Origin: JANMAT01 sp031359995 | GTDB lineage: Bacteria; Actinomycetota; Acidimicrobiia; Acidimicrobiales; Ilumatobacteraceae | Direction: 5' to 3' | DNA: 64,000 bases | NCBI GenBank assembly: GCA_031359995.1 | Contig: JANMAT010000009.1 | Coordinates: 12,638-76,637 of the forward strand | Shown here: piece after piece, positions 1-8,425 of the stretch | Layout: each line of letters begins with the position of its first letter | Numbering within the stretch: the first letter of the stretch is position 1 | Position numbers and translations under genes: made by a program | The notes under the pieces: generated by a model | The model's input: only the letters and a program-made list of their open reading frames with translations | Databases searched by the model: none | Told to the model about the DNA's origin: nothing

Positions 1-158
1 TCGTGGAACATCACGAACGACGTCTTGCCCCGCACGAAGAACGTGGGGGCACCGTGGCTCAGGCGTTCCACGACCTCGGGTAGGCGCAGGCACGAGGCCC
101 GCACGTGGGCGAGCGCGTCAGTCGGCGTGTCGGCGGCAGCCTTGCGTCGAGCGGCCAT
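1..158 (-). CDS. YjbR/MmcQ-like protein, N-terminal part
   Basis: Only the first 52 or so residues are inside the window; the gene runs off the left edge. The start is ATG at 158 on the minus strand. The peptide begins MAARRKAAADTPTD and then reads LRLPEVVERLSHGAPTFFVR, with a following GKTSFVMFH. The pattern of a short helix, a His-Gly-x-Pro-Thr-Phe segment and a strand with Arg-Gly-Lys is typical of the small YjbR/MmcQ/DUF1801-type fold, whose biochemical role is not established. It is divergent from the flavoprotein gene that starts at 240. Confidence 0.6.
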   Translation of the reverse strand, partial: MAARRKAAADTPTDALAHVRASCLRLPEVVERLSHGAPTFFVRGKTSFVMFH

Positions 159-239
159 GGCGCCAGCCTACGGCGCGGCCCCACCGCGATGTCGGCCTCC
201 GAACGACGGTTGTGCCGATGGTGGTGCTACGTCTGGGGT

Positions 240-644
240 GTGGACGTCGGTGAGTTGCAGCGGGCCAGGTACGTGCGGCTCACCACGTTCAGGCGCGACG
301 GCTCGGCGGTCACCTGCCCGGTGTGGCTGGCGCCCGTGGGCGACGGGTTCGCCTTCACGACCGACGCCACCAGCGGCAAGGTCAAGCGTCTCGGCAACGA
401 CCAGCGTGTCGAGGTGTCGGTGTCGGACGCCCGCGGGCGTGTGGCCATGGGCACGCGCGTGTTCGTGGGCACCGCCGCCGTGCTGCTCGGCGACGACGTC
501 GCGCCGGTGCGCGCCGCCATCATGGCCAAGTACGGCATGCTCGGGCGCGTGCTCGTGCTGGGTGGTGCCGTCGCCGAGAGGCTGCGGCGGCGCCCGACCG
601 CGACGCGTGCCGCGGTCGCCCTGCGCCTCAACGCCACGCGCTGA
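240..644 (+). CDS. PPOX-class (F420/FMN-dependent) flavoprotein
   Basis: A 134-residue split-barrel flavoprotein of the pyridoxamine-phosphate-oxidase-like class, in actinobacteria often F420-dependent. Family features are the opening helix followed by YVRLTTFRRDGSAVTCPVWL, the TTDATSGKVKRLGNDQRVEV segment (the usual position of the G-K-x-x-R/L-x-x-x-P/V cofactor-binding stretch) and a G-T-A beta strand. I chose GTG at 240 because the family normally begins only 6-10 residues before the YVRL strand; an ATG at 189 would add 17 residues with no family resemblance. It probably reduces a small unsaturated or quinone substrate, but nothing here fixes the substrate or shows whether the cofactor is F420 or FMN. 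Confidence 0.75.
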   Translation: MDVGELQRARYVRLTTFRRDGSAVTCPVWLAPVGDGFAFTTDATSGKVKRLGNDQRVEVSVSDARGRVAMGTRVFVGTAAVLLGDDVAPVRAAIMAKYGMLGRVLVLGGAVAERLRRRPTATRAAVALRLNATR

Positions 645-653
645 GGCCGCGGG

Positions 654-2363
654 TCAGCGTTCGTCGAACCCGCCGGCGCCCGAGGCCCGTGCGCCGCTCA
701 GGCGACGGGCGAGCGCGATGGCCTCGAACTCGGGCAGGGCCGGCGCGATCAGGTAGCCCTGGAGCTGCGTGCAGCCGAGCTGCTGCAGCATCTGGGCCTG
801 TGGTTCGGTCTCCACGCCCTCGGCCACAGTCGTCAGGTCCATGCCGCGGGCCATGCCGATCACGCCCTGCACCAGGGTGCTGGCCGCCCGCTGCTCGGGC
901 AGTCCCGACACGAAGCGACGATCGATCTTCAGGTGTCTGGTGGGTAGTTCGAGCAGGTGCCCGAGGCTGGAGAAGCCCGTGCCGAAGTCGTCGATGGCGA
1001 TGTGCACGCCGAGGGCGGTGAGGGCGTGCATGGTGGCCGCAGTCGCCACATCGAGCTCGAGGATGCTCTGCTCGGTCAGTTCCACCACCAACGACTCGGG
1101 GTCCACGTCGTGGCCGGCCAGCGAGTTGGCCACGATGCTGACCATGCGCTCGCGGCGCAGATCGGACGGTGCCATGTTCACGTGCATGGTCGTCGCCGCG
1201 CCGGGCGCCTCGCGGCGCAGCCGGGCCACGAACGACAGGGCGTGGTCGAGCACGGTGTCGGTGAGCATGCCCGACAGGCCCGTCATGGTCGCCAACGGCA
1301 GGAAGCGTTCGGGCGGGATCACGCCGTCGGGGTGCACCCAGCGGGCGAGCGCCTCCCAGCCGACGAGCCGGCGGGTCTGGGCGTCGACGATGGGCTGGAA
1401 CCACGGGTGGACGTCACCGACCTCGATGGCGCGCCGCAGCTGCTCGGCCAGCTCGCGCCGCCGGGCGATGGGATCGATGGCGTGGTGCAGCGTGGGCCGT
1501 AGGCGCGAGCGGGCCTGGCGCACGCCGGCGGTCGCCTCGACGATGAGCTCGTTGGCCCGGTGCACCTCGCCGAGCTGATCGGCCACGAGCAACTCGACCT
1601 GCAGGCGGTGACCGTCGATCGAGAACTGGTCGGCCACCGTGCGCTGCAGCGGTCGACGCACCACGTCGGACCCCTCGTCGGCACCGACGAGTGAGGCCAC
1701 CGCGAACTCGTCGCCCGACAGGCGGGCGAGCGTGCACGACGATCCCATCGCGGCCGACAGGCGCGCCGCGAAGGCCATGAGCAGCTGGTCGCCGACGAGC
1801 TCGCCGTAGAGCGCGTTCACCGCCGCGAGCTGCTGGATGTTGCCGACCACCACGGCCAGACGCTGGCTCGCGGTCGCTTCGGCCGGTAGCTCCTCGAGCC
1901 GGGCCAGGAAGCCGCGCCGGTTCAGCAGGCCGGTGAGCGGATCGCGATCGTTGAGGAACTCCTGGAGCTGCCCGGCCAGCACGTGGTTCTCGTGCTTGCC
2001 GCTCGCCGAGCTCACGACGGCGCGGTGGAGCACGCGGTGCAGCTTCACGGCGATGCCGACGTAGACGAGGGTGAACCAGCCGAGCATGGTGCCGACGCCG
2101 CCGCGGAGGAGCAGGGCGACCGCGCCGGTCGCTACGACACGTCGCCCGACCCGGTTGGCCAGCACCATGCGCCCGAGATCGGCGGCGGCCACGAGGATCC
2201 AGATGCGCAGCGCCGTCGTCTGCACCTGGCTCGTGAGCAGCACCGATGCGGCCAGGACGGCGACGCCGACGGGCACGATCCCCCGGTACACGCTGTCGGC
2301 CAGGTGGGCGGCCCGGCCACGGCGCACGAGCAGCTCGATCTGGTCCTCGCGCCCCTCGGTCAT
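654..2363 (-). CDS. Membrane GGDEF/EAL cyclic-di-GMP protein
   Basis: A 569-residue cyclic-di-GMP turnover protein. Residues about 28-110 hold three or four hydrophobic membrane segments, followed by a GGDEF domain (from RDPLTGLLNRRGF near 139) and an EAL domain (from about 325 to 560). The GGDEF signature is degenerate (SGDEF, near residue 215) and there is no RxxD inhibitory site just before it. The EAL domain looks catalytically complete: GWEALARW, HVNMAPSDL, VELTEQS, IAIDDFGTGFSSL, LKIDRRF and AEGVETEPQ are all present. The likely activity is therefore phosphodiesterase, with the GGDEF part either regulatory or weakly active. It stands alone, so the process it controls cannot be inferred from neighbours. 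Confidence 0.9.
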   Translation of the reverse strand: MTEGREDQIELLVRRGRAAHLADSVYRGIVPVGVAVLAASVLLTSQVQTTALRIWILVAAADLGRMVLANRVGRRVVATGAVALLLRGGVGTMLGWFTLVYVGIAVKLHRVLHRAVVSSASGKHENHVLAGQLQEFLNDRDPLTGLLNRRGFLARLEELPAEATASQRLAVVVGNIQQLAAVNALYGELVGDQLLMAFAARLSAAMGSSCTLARLSGDEFAVASLVGADEGSDVVRRPLQRTVADQFSIDGHRLQVELLVADQLGEVHRANELIVEATAGVRQARSRLRPTLHHAIDPIARRRELAEQLRRAIEVGDVHPWFQPIVDAQTRRLVGWEALARWVHPDGVIPPERFLPLATMTGLSGMLTDTVLDHALSFVARLRREAPGAATTMHVNMAPSDLRRERMVSIVANSLAGHDVDPESLVVELTEQSILELDVATAATMHALTALGVHIAIDDFGTGFSSLGHLLELPTRHLKIDRRFVSGLPEQRAASTLVQGVIGMARGMDLTTVAEGVETEPQAQMLQQLGCTQLQGYLIAPALPEFEAIALARRLSGARASGAGGFDER

Positions 2364-2427
2364 GGATCTCCTGATCGGCAGCCGTGTCCGGTGATGAAGG
2401 CCGGCAGGTCACCACCCGACAGGCCGT

Positions 2428-4062
2428 TCAGACGAGATCAGGATCGCGGGTGTCGGCGATGCGCACGGGCCCCACCGCCGTGAAACCGGCGGCGTCGGGG
2501 AACCAGCCGTTGACGTCGACCACCAGATGGGCGACGACCGACGTGAGCAGGCACAACGAGCCGCCGGCCACCAGCGCCGAATTGGCCGTGGCCTGCCCGG
2601 GCACCGGGTTCAGGTTCGACGCCAGCGGCGCCGGGGCCGAGCACGGGTAGGCGGTGACGTAACCGCTGGTGGCCGGCTGGTCGGCGGTGATGGTGACCGA
2701 GGCGGTGGCGGCACCGGCCGGCAGGGCCACCGTGGCCACCGCGCCGGCGGCCAGCGGGCGGGCCCCGCTGAGGCGGGTGTCGAGCAGGCGGGTCGGGGTG
2801 ACGGGGCGGTAGCCGGCGCCGGTCAGCGCACCCTGCTGGTCGACCACCAGGTGGGTGCCCATCGACGTGGTGATGCACGTGGTGCCGTCGGCGGCCAGCG
2901 GGGCGATGACGAGGCCGGCCCGGGTCTCGCCCCGGGCCACGTTCAGGTTCGACGCCAGCGGCGGCGGGGCCCCGCACGGGTACACGGTGGCGTAGCCGGC
3001 GGCGTCGGGCTCGGTCATGGTCACGTTCACCACCGCGGCCGTGGCACCGGCCGGCGCGTTCACCCGCACGGTGGTCACGGCGCCGGCGCCGACCTTGGCC
3101 GCGGTGGCACCGGCGCGGGTGTCGAGCAGACGCGTCGGCGCCGCGGTGGTCAGACCGGCCGCGGGGAGCACGGCACCGGTCAGGTCGACGACCACGTGCA
3201 TGGTGGTGGACGCGTAGGCGCACACGGTGCGGTCGGCACCCAGCGCCACGATGGCCAGGTTGGCCACCGTCTGACCGGGGGCCACGTTCAGGTTCGACGC
3301 CAACGGCGGGGTGGAACCGCAGGCGTGCAGCGTCAGGTAGCCGGCGGCGCGGGCGCCGGTGACGGTCACGTTCACCGAGGCGGCCACGGCGTCGTCGGGC
3401 AGGCCGGTGAGGGCGACGCGCCGGTCGGTGCCGGCCTCGACGCGGCCATGGCCGTAGACCTCGTCGTGGATGAGCGCGGCCATCAGCTTGGCGCCGGCCG
3501 GGTTCAGGTGGATGCCGTCCCACGTGAGCCCGGCGCCCGCACCCGTGGTGGCCCAGTCGATGAGGGCGAGCTGGGGCCAGCGGGCCAGCGCGGCGGTGAG
3601 CTTGGTGTTGGCCTCGGGGTAGTGGCGGTAGATGCCGCTCTGCTCCCACACGGACCGGATCGGATCGGCGCCGGGCACCAGGTTGCGCAGCGTGATCCAG
3701 TAGACCCGCTTCGCTCCGGCGTCGGTGAGCCGCGTGAGCATCTGGTCGATCCAGGTGTCGAACAGCGCCGGGTTCCAGATCGGGTAGTTGTAGCCCACGG
3801 CCACGACGGCCGTGTCGCCGACCGCGGCCCGGTCGGCCCACGCCAACTCGGCGGCGTCGTTGGCGAACAGGCCCTGGCGGCCGGCGATGGTGACGTCCCA
3901 CCCGGCGAAGGCACGGTGGATGTCGGGTGCGGCACCGAGCATCACCGAGTCGGACAGCACGTAGAGCCTGTGGACGGTGGCCGCCGTCACCGGACGGCCG
4001 GCGCCGACCACGAGGGCGGCGACCGACGCCAGGGTCACGGCGAGGGCGAGGAGGCGACGCAT
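2428..4062 (-). CDS. Secreted SGNH hydrolase with C-terminal beta repeats
   Basis: A 544-residue exported protein. Residues 1-27 form a signal peptide (MRRLLALAVTLASVAALVVG, with a probable cleavage after VTA). Residues about 30-205 are an SGNH/GDSL-type hydrolase: LSDSVMLG carries the nucleophile serine near 39 and DGIHLNPAG near 182 carries the catalytic Asp-x-x-His. The rest, about 215-544, is three copies of a roughly 110-residue module containing GYxTxxxC, PPLASNLNVAPGQT and TRLLDTR, with paired cysteines; such modules occur in actinobacterial secreted proteins and probably form surface beta domains. The substrate is unknown; an ester on a cell-envelope glycan is a reasonable guess. No partner gene is evident. 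Confidence 0.8.
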   Translation of the reverse strand: MRRLLALAVTLASVAALVVGAGRPVTAATVHRLYVLSDSVMLGAAPDIHRAFAGWDVTIAGRQGLFANDAAELAWADRAAVGDTAVVAVGYNYPIWNPALFDTWIDQMLTRLTDAGAKRVYWITLRNLVPGADPIRSVWEQSGIYRHYPEANTKLTAALARWPQLALIDWATTGAGAGLTWDGIHLNPAGAKLMAALIHDEVYGHGRVEAGTDRRVALTGLPDDAVAASVNVTVTGARAAGYLTLHACGSTPPLASNLNVAPGQTVANLAIVALGADRTVCAYASTTMHVVVDLTGAVLPAAGLTTAAPTRLLDTRAGATAAKVGAGAVTTVRVNAPAGATAAVVNVTMTEPDAAGYATVYPCGAPPPLASNLNVARGETRAGLVIAPLAADGTTCITTSMGTHLVVDQQGALTGAGYRPVTPTRLLDTRLSGARPLAAGAVATVALPAGAATASVTITADQPATSGYVTAYPCSAPAPLASNLNPVPGQATANSALVAGGSLCLLTSVVAHLVVDVNGWFPDAAGFTAVGPVRIADTRDPDLV

Positions 4063-4072
4063 CCCTGCGACG

Positions 4073-6472
4073 CTATGCGGCGCGCTCGCGCCGGCGCCGT
4101 CGGGCGGTGACGAAACGACGCATCACGACCCGGGTGACGAAGGTGACGGCGAAGGCGGCGCCGGCGCCGAAGCCGATCGATTCGGCGAAGGCGTCGAGGG
4201 GCAGCGACAGCGAGAAGAAGTCGCGCGGGCCGGGCACGACCAGGGCCAGGGCGAACAGCCCGGCCATGGCCGCCACGAGCGCCAGCTTCCACCCGCGCAC
4301 GGGCTGGGCGAGCAGCACCACCACCCACAACCCCGACACCATCAGGGCCACGCACGCCGCCGTGCGGGCCTGATCGCCGGGCGAGCCGAGGCCGCGGGCC
4401 ACCGCGTAGGCCAGGAACACGCCCACGCCGAGCAGCACGCCGGCGGGGATCGAGAAGCCCAGCACGCGGCGCAGGAACCCGGGCCGGTAGCGCTGGTTGT
4501 TGGGGGCGAGGGCCAGGAAGAACGACGGGATGCCGATGGTGAGGCCCGAGATGATGGTGAGGTGCCGCGGCAGGAACGGGAACGGCACCGAGAACACGGT
4601 GGAGGCCAACGACAGGATCGCCGAGTACACGTTCTTCACCACGAACAGGTTGGCCACGCGCTCGACGTTGGCGATCACCCGCCGGCCCTCGCCCACCACC
4701 CTGGGCATGTTGGCGAACTTCCCGTCGAGCAGCACCAGCTGGGCCACGGCGCGCGTCGCCGCCGCCCCCGAGCCCATGGCGATGCCGATGTCGGCGTCCT
4801 TGAGGGCGAGCGCGTCGTTCACGCCGTCGCCGGTCATGGCCACCACGTGGCCCCGCTTCTGCAGGGCGCCGACCATCGCGCGCTTCTGCTGGGGGGTGAC
4901 GCGGCCGAACACGGTCGCCTTCTCCAGGGCGGCGCCGAGCTCGTCGGGGTCGTCGGGCAGCTCGCGCCCGTCCACCGCCTGCTCGGCGTTCTCCAGGCCC
5001 ACCCGGCGGGCGACCTCGGCGACGGTGCGGGGGTTGTCGCCCGAGATCACCTTCAGGGTCACACCCTGCTCGCGGAAGTACTTCAGCGTCTCGGCGGCGT
5101 CGGCCCTTATGCGTTCGTCGAAGCGCACGAGTGCCATCGGCGTCACCTCGGGCAACGGTTGGTCCTCGGTGACCGCGCCGTCGCAGCGGGCCAGCACCAG
5201 CACGCGCTGGCCGGTGGAGGCGATCTCGTCGGCGCGGGTGCGCGTGGGCGAACCGGCCGCGTTCCCGGTGAGCACCATCTCGGGCGCGCCCAGCACCCAC
5301 GTGCCGCGGTCCTGCACCGTGATGGCGCTCCACTTGCGGGCCGACGAGAACGGCACCGCGCGGGTGCGGTCCCAGCCGTCGACCCGGCCGTACTTCGCCC
5401 GTAGCGCCACCATGGTGGCGTTGGGCGACGGCTCGGTGGCCAACAGCCCCAACGCGGCGTCGATGTCGGCGGCGCGGTCGTGGGCGGCGTCGACCACGTC
5501 GCACCCGGCCAGGTCGATCTCGCCCTCGGTCAGCGTGCCCGTCTTGTCGAGGCACACCACGTCGACCCGGGCCAGCACCTCGACCGCCGGCAGCTCCTGC
5601 ACGAGCACCTTGCGGCGGGCCAGCGTGACCGCCGTGAGCCCGAAGGCCACGCTGGTGAGCAGCACCAGGCCCTCGGGCACCATGCCCACGAGCCCGGCGG
5701 TGGCGCCGGTGACGGCGTCGCGCCACGACGAGTTGGCCCGCAGCTCGCTCCAGAACAGCAGGGGCCCGATGATCACCAGGCCCCACGTGACGTAGCGCAG
5801 CAGGCGGTCGATGCCGGCCATCAGCTCCGAGCGGGTCATGGTGAAGCGGCGGGCGTCGGCGGCGATGCGACGGGCGTAGGCGTCGGCGCCGATGCGGGTG
5901 GCCTGGAACCGACCGGAGCCGGCCACCACGATGGAGCCCGATAGGACCTCGTCGCCCACCTGCTTGTGCACGGGGTCGGACTCGCCGGTCAGGAGCGATT
6001 CGTCGATCTCCAGACCCTCGGTGACGGTGATGGTGCCGTCGGCCGGCACCTGGTCGCCGGTGATGAGCCCGAGGAGCTCGTCGAGCACGACGTCGCCGAC
6101 CTCGATGTCGTGCTCGGTGCCGTCGCGCACCACGCTGGCCTTGGGCGCGTTGAGCACGGCGAGGCGGTCGAGGGTGCGCTTGGCCCGGACCTCCTGCACG
6201 ATGCCGATGAGGGCGTTCACGAGCACGAGCCCACCGAACAGTCCGTCCTGCCACTTCCCCGCCACCAGCACGAGCACGAACAGCACGCCGAGGATGGCGT
6301 TGAACCGGGTGAACAGGTTCGTGCGGATGATGAGCGACAGCGGCCGGCTGGTGTCGTCCTCGACCCGGTTCACCTGGCCGCGCCGCACGCGCTCGGCCAC
6401 CTCGGCCGAGCTCAGGCCCGAGGCCGACGTGGTGATGGGGGAGGCCGTGGGGACGGGGGAGGGCTCGGCCAT
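4073..6472 (-). CDS. ctpE: CtpE-like P-type cation ATPase
   Basis: A 799-residue P-type ATPase. Core motifs are complete: actuator TGES at 162-165, phosphorylation site DKTGT with Asp309, and TGDGVND from Thr547. The transmembrane ion-site motif reads MVPEGLVLL, and long stretches (TRxNAILGVL, IDESLLTGESDP, AVAQLVLL, VVGEGRRVI, GLTIGIPSFFLALAPNN) match the mycobacterial CtpE type, a calcium exporter or importer of nearly the same length (about 797 residues). Several hydrophobic segments occur at each end of the catalytic loop. No metal-binding N-terminal domain is present, which argues against a copper or zinc transporter. The start is ATG at 6472; the gene is 10 bases downstream of nothing co-directional except clpP. 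Confidence 0.85.
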   Translation of the reverse strand: MAEPSPVPTASPITTSASGLSSAEVAERVRRGQVNRVEDDTSRPLSLIIRTNLFTRFNAILGVLFVLVLVAGKWQDGLFGGLVLVNALIGIVQEVRAKRTLDRLAVLNAPKASVVRDGTEHDIEVGDVVLDELLGLITGDQVPADGTITVTEGLEIDESLLTGESDPVHKQVGDEVLSGSIVVAGSGRFQATRIGADAYARRIAADARRFTMTRSELMAGIDRLLRYVTWGLVIIGPLLFWSELRANSSWRDAVTGATAGLVGMVPEGLVLLTSVAFGLTAVTLARRKVLVQELPAVEVLARVDVVCLDKTGTLTEGEIDLAGCDVVDAAHDRAADIDAALGLLATEPSPNATMVALRAKYGRVDGWDRTRAVPFSSARKWSAITVQDRGTWVLGAPEMVLTGNAAGSPTRTRADEIASTGQRVLVLARCDGAVTEDQPLPEVTPMALVRFDERIRADAAETLKYFREQGVTLKVISGDNPRTVAEVARRVGLENAEQAVDGRELPDDPDELGAALEKATVFGRVTPQQKRAMVGALQKRGHVVAMTGDGVNDALALKDADIGIAMGSGAAATRAVAQLVLLDGKFANMPRVVGEGRRVIANVERVANLFVVKNVYSAILSLASTVFSVPFPFLPRHLTIISGLTIGIPSFFLALAPNNQRYRPGFLRRVLGFSIPAGVLLGVGVFLAYAVARGLGSPGDQARTAACVALMVSGLWVVVLLAQPVRGWKLALVAAMAGLFALALVVPGPRDFFSLSLPLDAFAESIGFGAGAAFAVTFVTRVVMRRFVTARRRRRERAA

Positions 6473-6531
6473 GCCCCGGGCACGCTACCGGCCGTCGGTG
6501 CGCTCCGCGGGGCCGCCGTGGCCGACAGCTG

Positions 6532-7149
6532 TCACGCCGCCGTGGCGGTGGCCGCCACGACCGGCTGCCGTTCGCGTCGCTCGATGACGGCGTCGACGAG
6601 CCCGTAGCCGATGGCCTGCTCACCCCGCAGGATGTAGTCGCGGTCGATGTCGGCGGTGATGCGCGCCTCGGTCTGACCGGTGCGGGCGACGAGGATGTCG
6701 ACCATGCGCCGGCGCATCTCGACCATCTCGGCCACGGCCAGCTCCATGTCGGTCGACTGGCCCTGCATGCCGCCGTGGGGTTGGTGGATGAGCACCCGGG
6801 CGTTGGGCAGGGTGGAGCGCTTGCCCGGGGCGCCGGCGGCCAGCAGCACGGCGGCGGCTGACGCGGCCTGGCCCACGCACAGGGTCGACACGTCGGGGGC
6901 GATGCACTGCATGGTGTCGTGGATGGCGAACAGCCCGGTCATGTCGCCGCCGGGCGAGTTGATGTAGAGCGAGATGTCCTTGTCGGGTGCTTCCGACTCC
7001 AGGTGGAGCAGCTGGGCCACGATCAGGTTGGCCACGTGGTCGTCGATGGCGGTGCCGAGGAAGACGATGCGGTTGGCCAGCAGGCGGCTGTAGATGTCGA
7101 AGGCCCGCTCGCCCCGGTTGGTGGTCTCGATCACGGTGGGGATCAGCAC
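6532..7149 (-). CDS. clpP: ClpP-family serine protease
   Basis: A 205-residue ATP-dependent Clp protease proteolytic subunit. With GTG at 7149 as start, preceded by GAGGAG six to seven bases upstream, the catalytic triad falls at Ser97, His122 and Asp171, exactly the numbering of mature E. coli ClpP. Motifs are INSPGGDMTGLFAIHDTMQ, GQAASAAAVLL around the nucleophile, LIHQPHGG, and DIDRDYILRGEQA. The longer open frame to 7281 has no ribosome site and crosses both operators described at 7167 and 7214, so I rejected it. ClpP normally works as a heptamer with ClpX or ClpC; neither ATPase nor a second clpP is adjacent, unusual because actinobacterial clpP1P2 are often paired. It is divergent from the SRPBCC-ArsR operon. 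Confidence 0.93.
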   Translation of the reverse strand: MLIPTVIETTNRGERAFDIYSRLLANRIVFLGTAIDDHVANLIVAQLLHLESEAPDKDISLYINSPGGDMTGLFAIHDTMQCIAPDVSTLCVGQAASAAAVLLAAGAPGKRSTLPNARVLIHQPHGGMQGQSTDMELAVAEMVEMRRRMVDILVARTGQTEARITADIDRDYILRGEQAIGYGLVDAVIERRERQPVVAATATAA

Positions 7150-7166
7150 GGTCCGCTCCTCTGAGG

Positions 7167-7184
7167 TGCAACTGGTTGGTTGCA
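7167..7184. promoter_or_regulatory. Putative operator 1 (dyad TGCAAC-N6-GTTGCA)
   Basis: An 18-base dyad with perfect six-base arms (TGCAAC / GTTGCA), ending 17 bases before the clpP start. A second copy with the same arm and spacing lies 47 bases away at 7214. The pair occupies the divergent clpP / SRPBCC-ArsR intergenic region, which is where an autoregulating ArsR-type dimer would bind. Binding by the regulator encoded at 7648 is an inference. Confidence 0.5.
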
Positions 7185-7213
7185 CACCGAGGGTAGGGCC
7201 GACGATGCTAACC

Positions 7214-7231
7214 TGCAACCCGAAGGTTGCG
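7214..7231. promoter_or_regulatory. Putative operator 2 (dyad TGCAAC-N6-GTTGCG)
   Basis: The second member of the operator pair: TGCAAC, six bases, GTTGCG, identical in layout to the copy at 7167 apart from the last base. It lies 18 bases before the ATG of the SRPBCC gene and just before its GGGAGG ribosome site, a position in which a bound repressor would block transcription of the SRPBCC-ArsR operon. Confidence 0.5.
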
Positions 7232-7249
7232 AATCTCGGGAGGCTCCCC

Positions 7250-7651
7250 ATGGACGACGCGCAGGTCACCCGCACCACCACCGTGCCGGCACCGATCGAC
7301 GACGTGTGGGACGCGGTATCCGACGCCCGTCAGCTCGAAGCGTGGTTGGCGCCCCAGGTGGATCTCACGGTCGAGCCGGGTGCCACCGGCCGCATGGTCG
7401 ACGACGACGGCGTGGTCCGCGACGTCGTGGTCGACGATGTGCAGCCCGGCCGCCGGCTCGCGTTGCGGTGGTGGCCGAGTGATCGCCCCGACGCCGTCAG
7501 CCGCGTCGAGATCGAGCTCGTGCCGGCGGTGAGCCACACCGTCGTCACCGTCACCGAGACGCGGCTCGTGCCCGTGGGTCGGGCAATCGCGGGCTGGACC
7601 GGGCGCGTGCTGGCGCTGGCCTTCGTCGCCACCGCCCACGTGCGCGTGTGA
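7250..7651 (+). CDS. SRPBCC (AHSA1-like) domain protein
   Basis: A 133-residue START/SRPBCC-fold protein. It opens with the family pattern TRTTTVPAPIDDVWDAVSDA and RQLEAWLAPQVDL, followed by a G-R-x-x-x-x-x-G turn and the strand LALRWWPSDRPDAVSRVEIEL, then a long C-terminal helix. These proteins form a hydrophobic cup for lipids or other small molecules; no ligand can be named. ATG at 7250 has a GGGAGG ribosome site at 7237-7243. The stop overlaps the start of the following ArsR gene by four bases (GTGA), so the two are translationally coupled. SRPBCC-ArsR pairs are common, the regulator generally controlling its partner. Confidence 0.8.
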   Translation: MDDAQVTRTTTVPAPIDDVWDAVSDARQLEAWLAPQVDLTVEPGATGRMVDDDGVVRDVVVDDVQPGRRLALRWWPSDRPDAVSRVEIELVPAVSHTVVTVTETRLVPVGRAIAGWTGRVLALAFVATAHVRV

Positions 7652-7974
7652 GCAACCTGGACCACGTCTTCGCCGCCCTCGCCGACCCCACGCGGCGCAC
7701 GGTCGTGCGACGCCTGGTGGCCGACGGGCCCACGTCGGCCACGGTGCTGGCGCGTGACCTGCCGGTCACTCGCCAGGCGGTGGTGAAGCACCTGCAGGCC
7801 CTGGCCGACGCTGGCCTGGTGTCGTCGGCGCGCGACGGTCGTGAGGTTCGCTACGCGGCACAGACCGCGCCGCTCGCCGACGCGGTGGCGTGGATCGCCG
7901 CCACCGGCGTGCAGTGGGACACGCGCCTCGACCGGTTGGCCAAGCACGTGTCCCGGGTCAAACCCGACCGATAG
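7648..7974 (+). CDS. ArsR-family winged-helix regulator
   Basis: A 108-residue repressor. The winged helix runs from about 5 to 85: VFAALADPTRRTVVRRLVADG, the recognition region TVLARDLPVTRQAVVKHLQAL, and the wing GLVSSARDGREVRYAAQ. No metal-binding CxC motif is present, so it is the non-metal ArsR type usually found with SRPBCC partners. The GTG start at 7648 overlaps the upstream stop. It probably represses its own operon, and possibly the divergent clpP, through the paired dyads at 7167 and 7214; the effector is unknown. Confidence 0.85.
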   Translation: MSNLDHVFAALADPTRRTVVRRLVADGPTSATVLARDLPVTRQAVVKHLQALADAGLVSSARDGREVRYAAQTAPLADAVAWIAATGVQWDTRLDRLAKHVSRVKPDR

Positions 7975-8020
7975 CGTTTCGAACGTTGCCTCGCGCTGGC
8001 CCCGGCTACCACGGGAAGGT

Positions 8021-8425
8021 TCACGAGGCCAGGCGTTGGTCGATGTCTACGAGCGTCGCCAGCCATGCGGCGTGGGAGGCGTCGTCGTCCGACCACAGCT
8101 CGGCCAGCTCGGAGTCCTCGCCGCGCACGCGCTGGAAGGCCTGCGTGGCCTTCGCGACCAAGGGCGTCGTCGGCCGCTCGGCGGTGGATGCGACCCACGC
8201 GCCGACTGCCTCGCAGTCGGACGACGTCTCGCCCCGACCGGAGATCCGCCGGGCCACCACGTCGGCGGCGGCCACTGCGCACGCGCCCTCGGGTGCTTCG
8301 ACGTAGTCGGCTTCCAAGGCGGCATCGAGGGCGGCCTCCACGGCGCCCAGCCCGCCCTCGGTGACCTCGTGGCCCCAGTCGGCCGCGTCGTCGTTCTCGT
8401 AGATGCCGGTATCCCACGCACCCAT
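8021..8425 (-). CDS. DUF4259 protein
   Basis: A 134-residue cytoplasmic protein recognised by its conserved start MGAWDTGIYENDDAADWGHEV, followed by an alpha-helical body rich in Ala and Glu and an AADVVARRISGR helix. This is the DUF4259 family; its function is not known. The ATG at 8425 gives the family-typical N-terminus, and the longer frame to 8602 adds unrelated Arg-rich sequence. It is isolated, convergent with the arsR-like gene. Confidence 0.8.
   Translation of the reverse strand: MGAWDTGIYENDDAADWGHEVTEGGLGAVEAALDAALEADYVEAPEGACAVAAADVVARRISGRGETSSDCEAVGAWVASTAERPTTPLVAKATQAFQRVRGEDSELAELWSDDDASHAAWLATLVDIDQRLAS

Noticed and set aside
7150..7281. Longer ClpP start at 7281
   Set aside because: The extra 44 residues cross both dyad operators; GTG 7149 has a good ribosome site and gives standard triad numbering.
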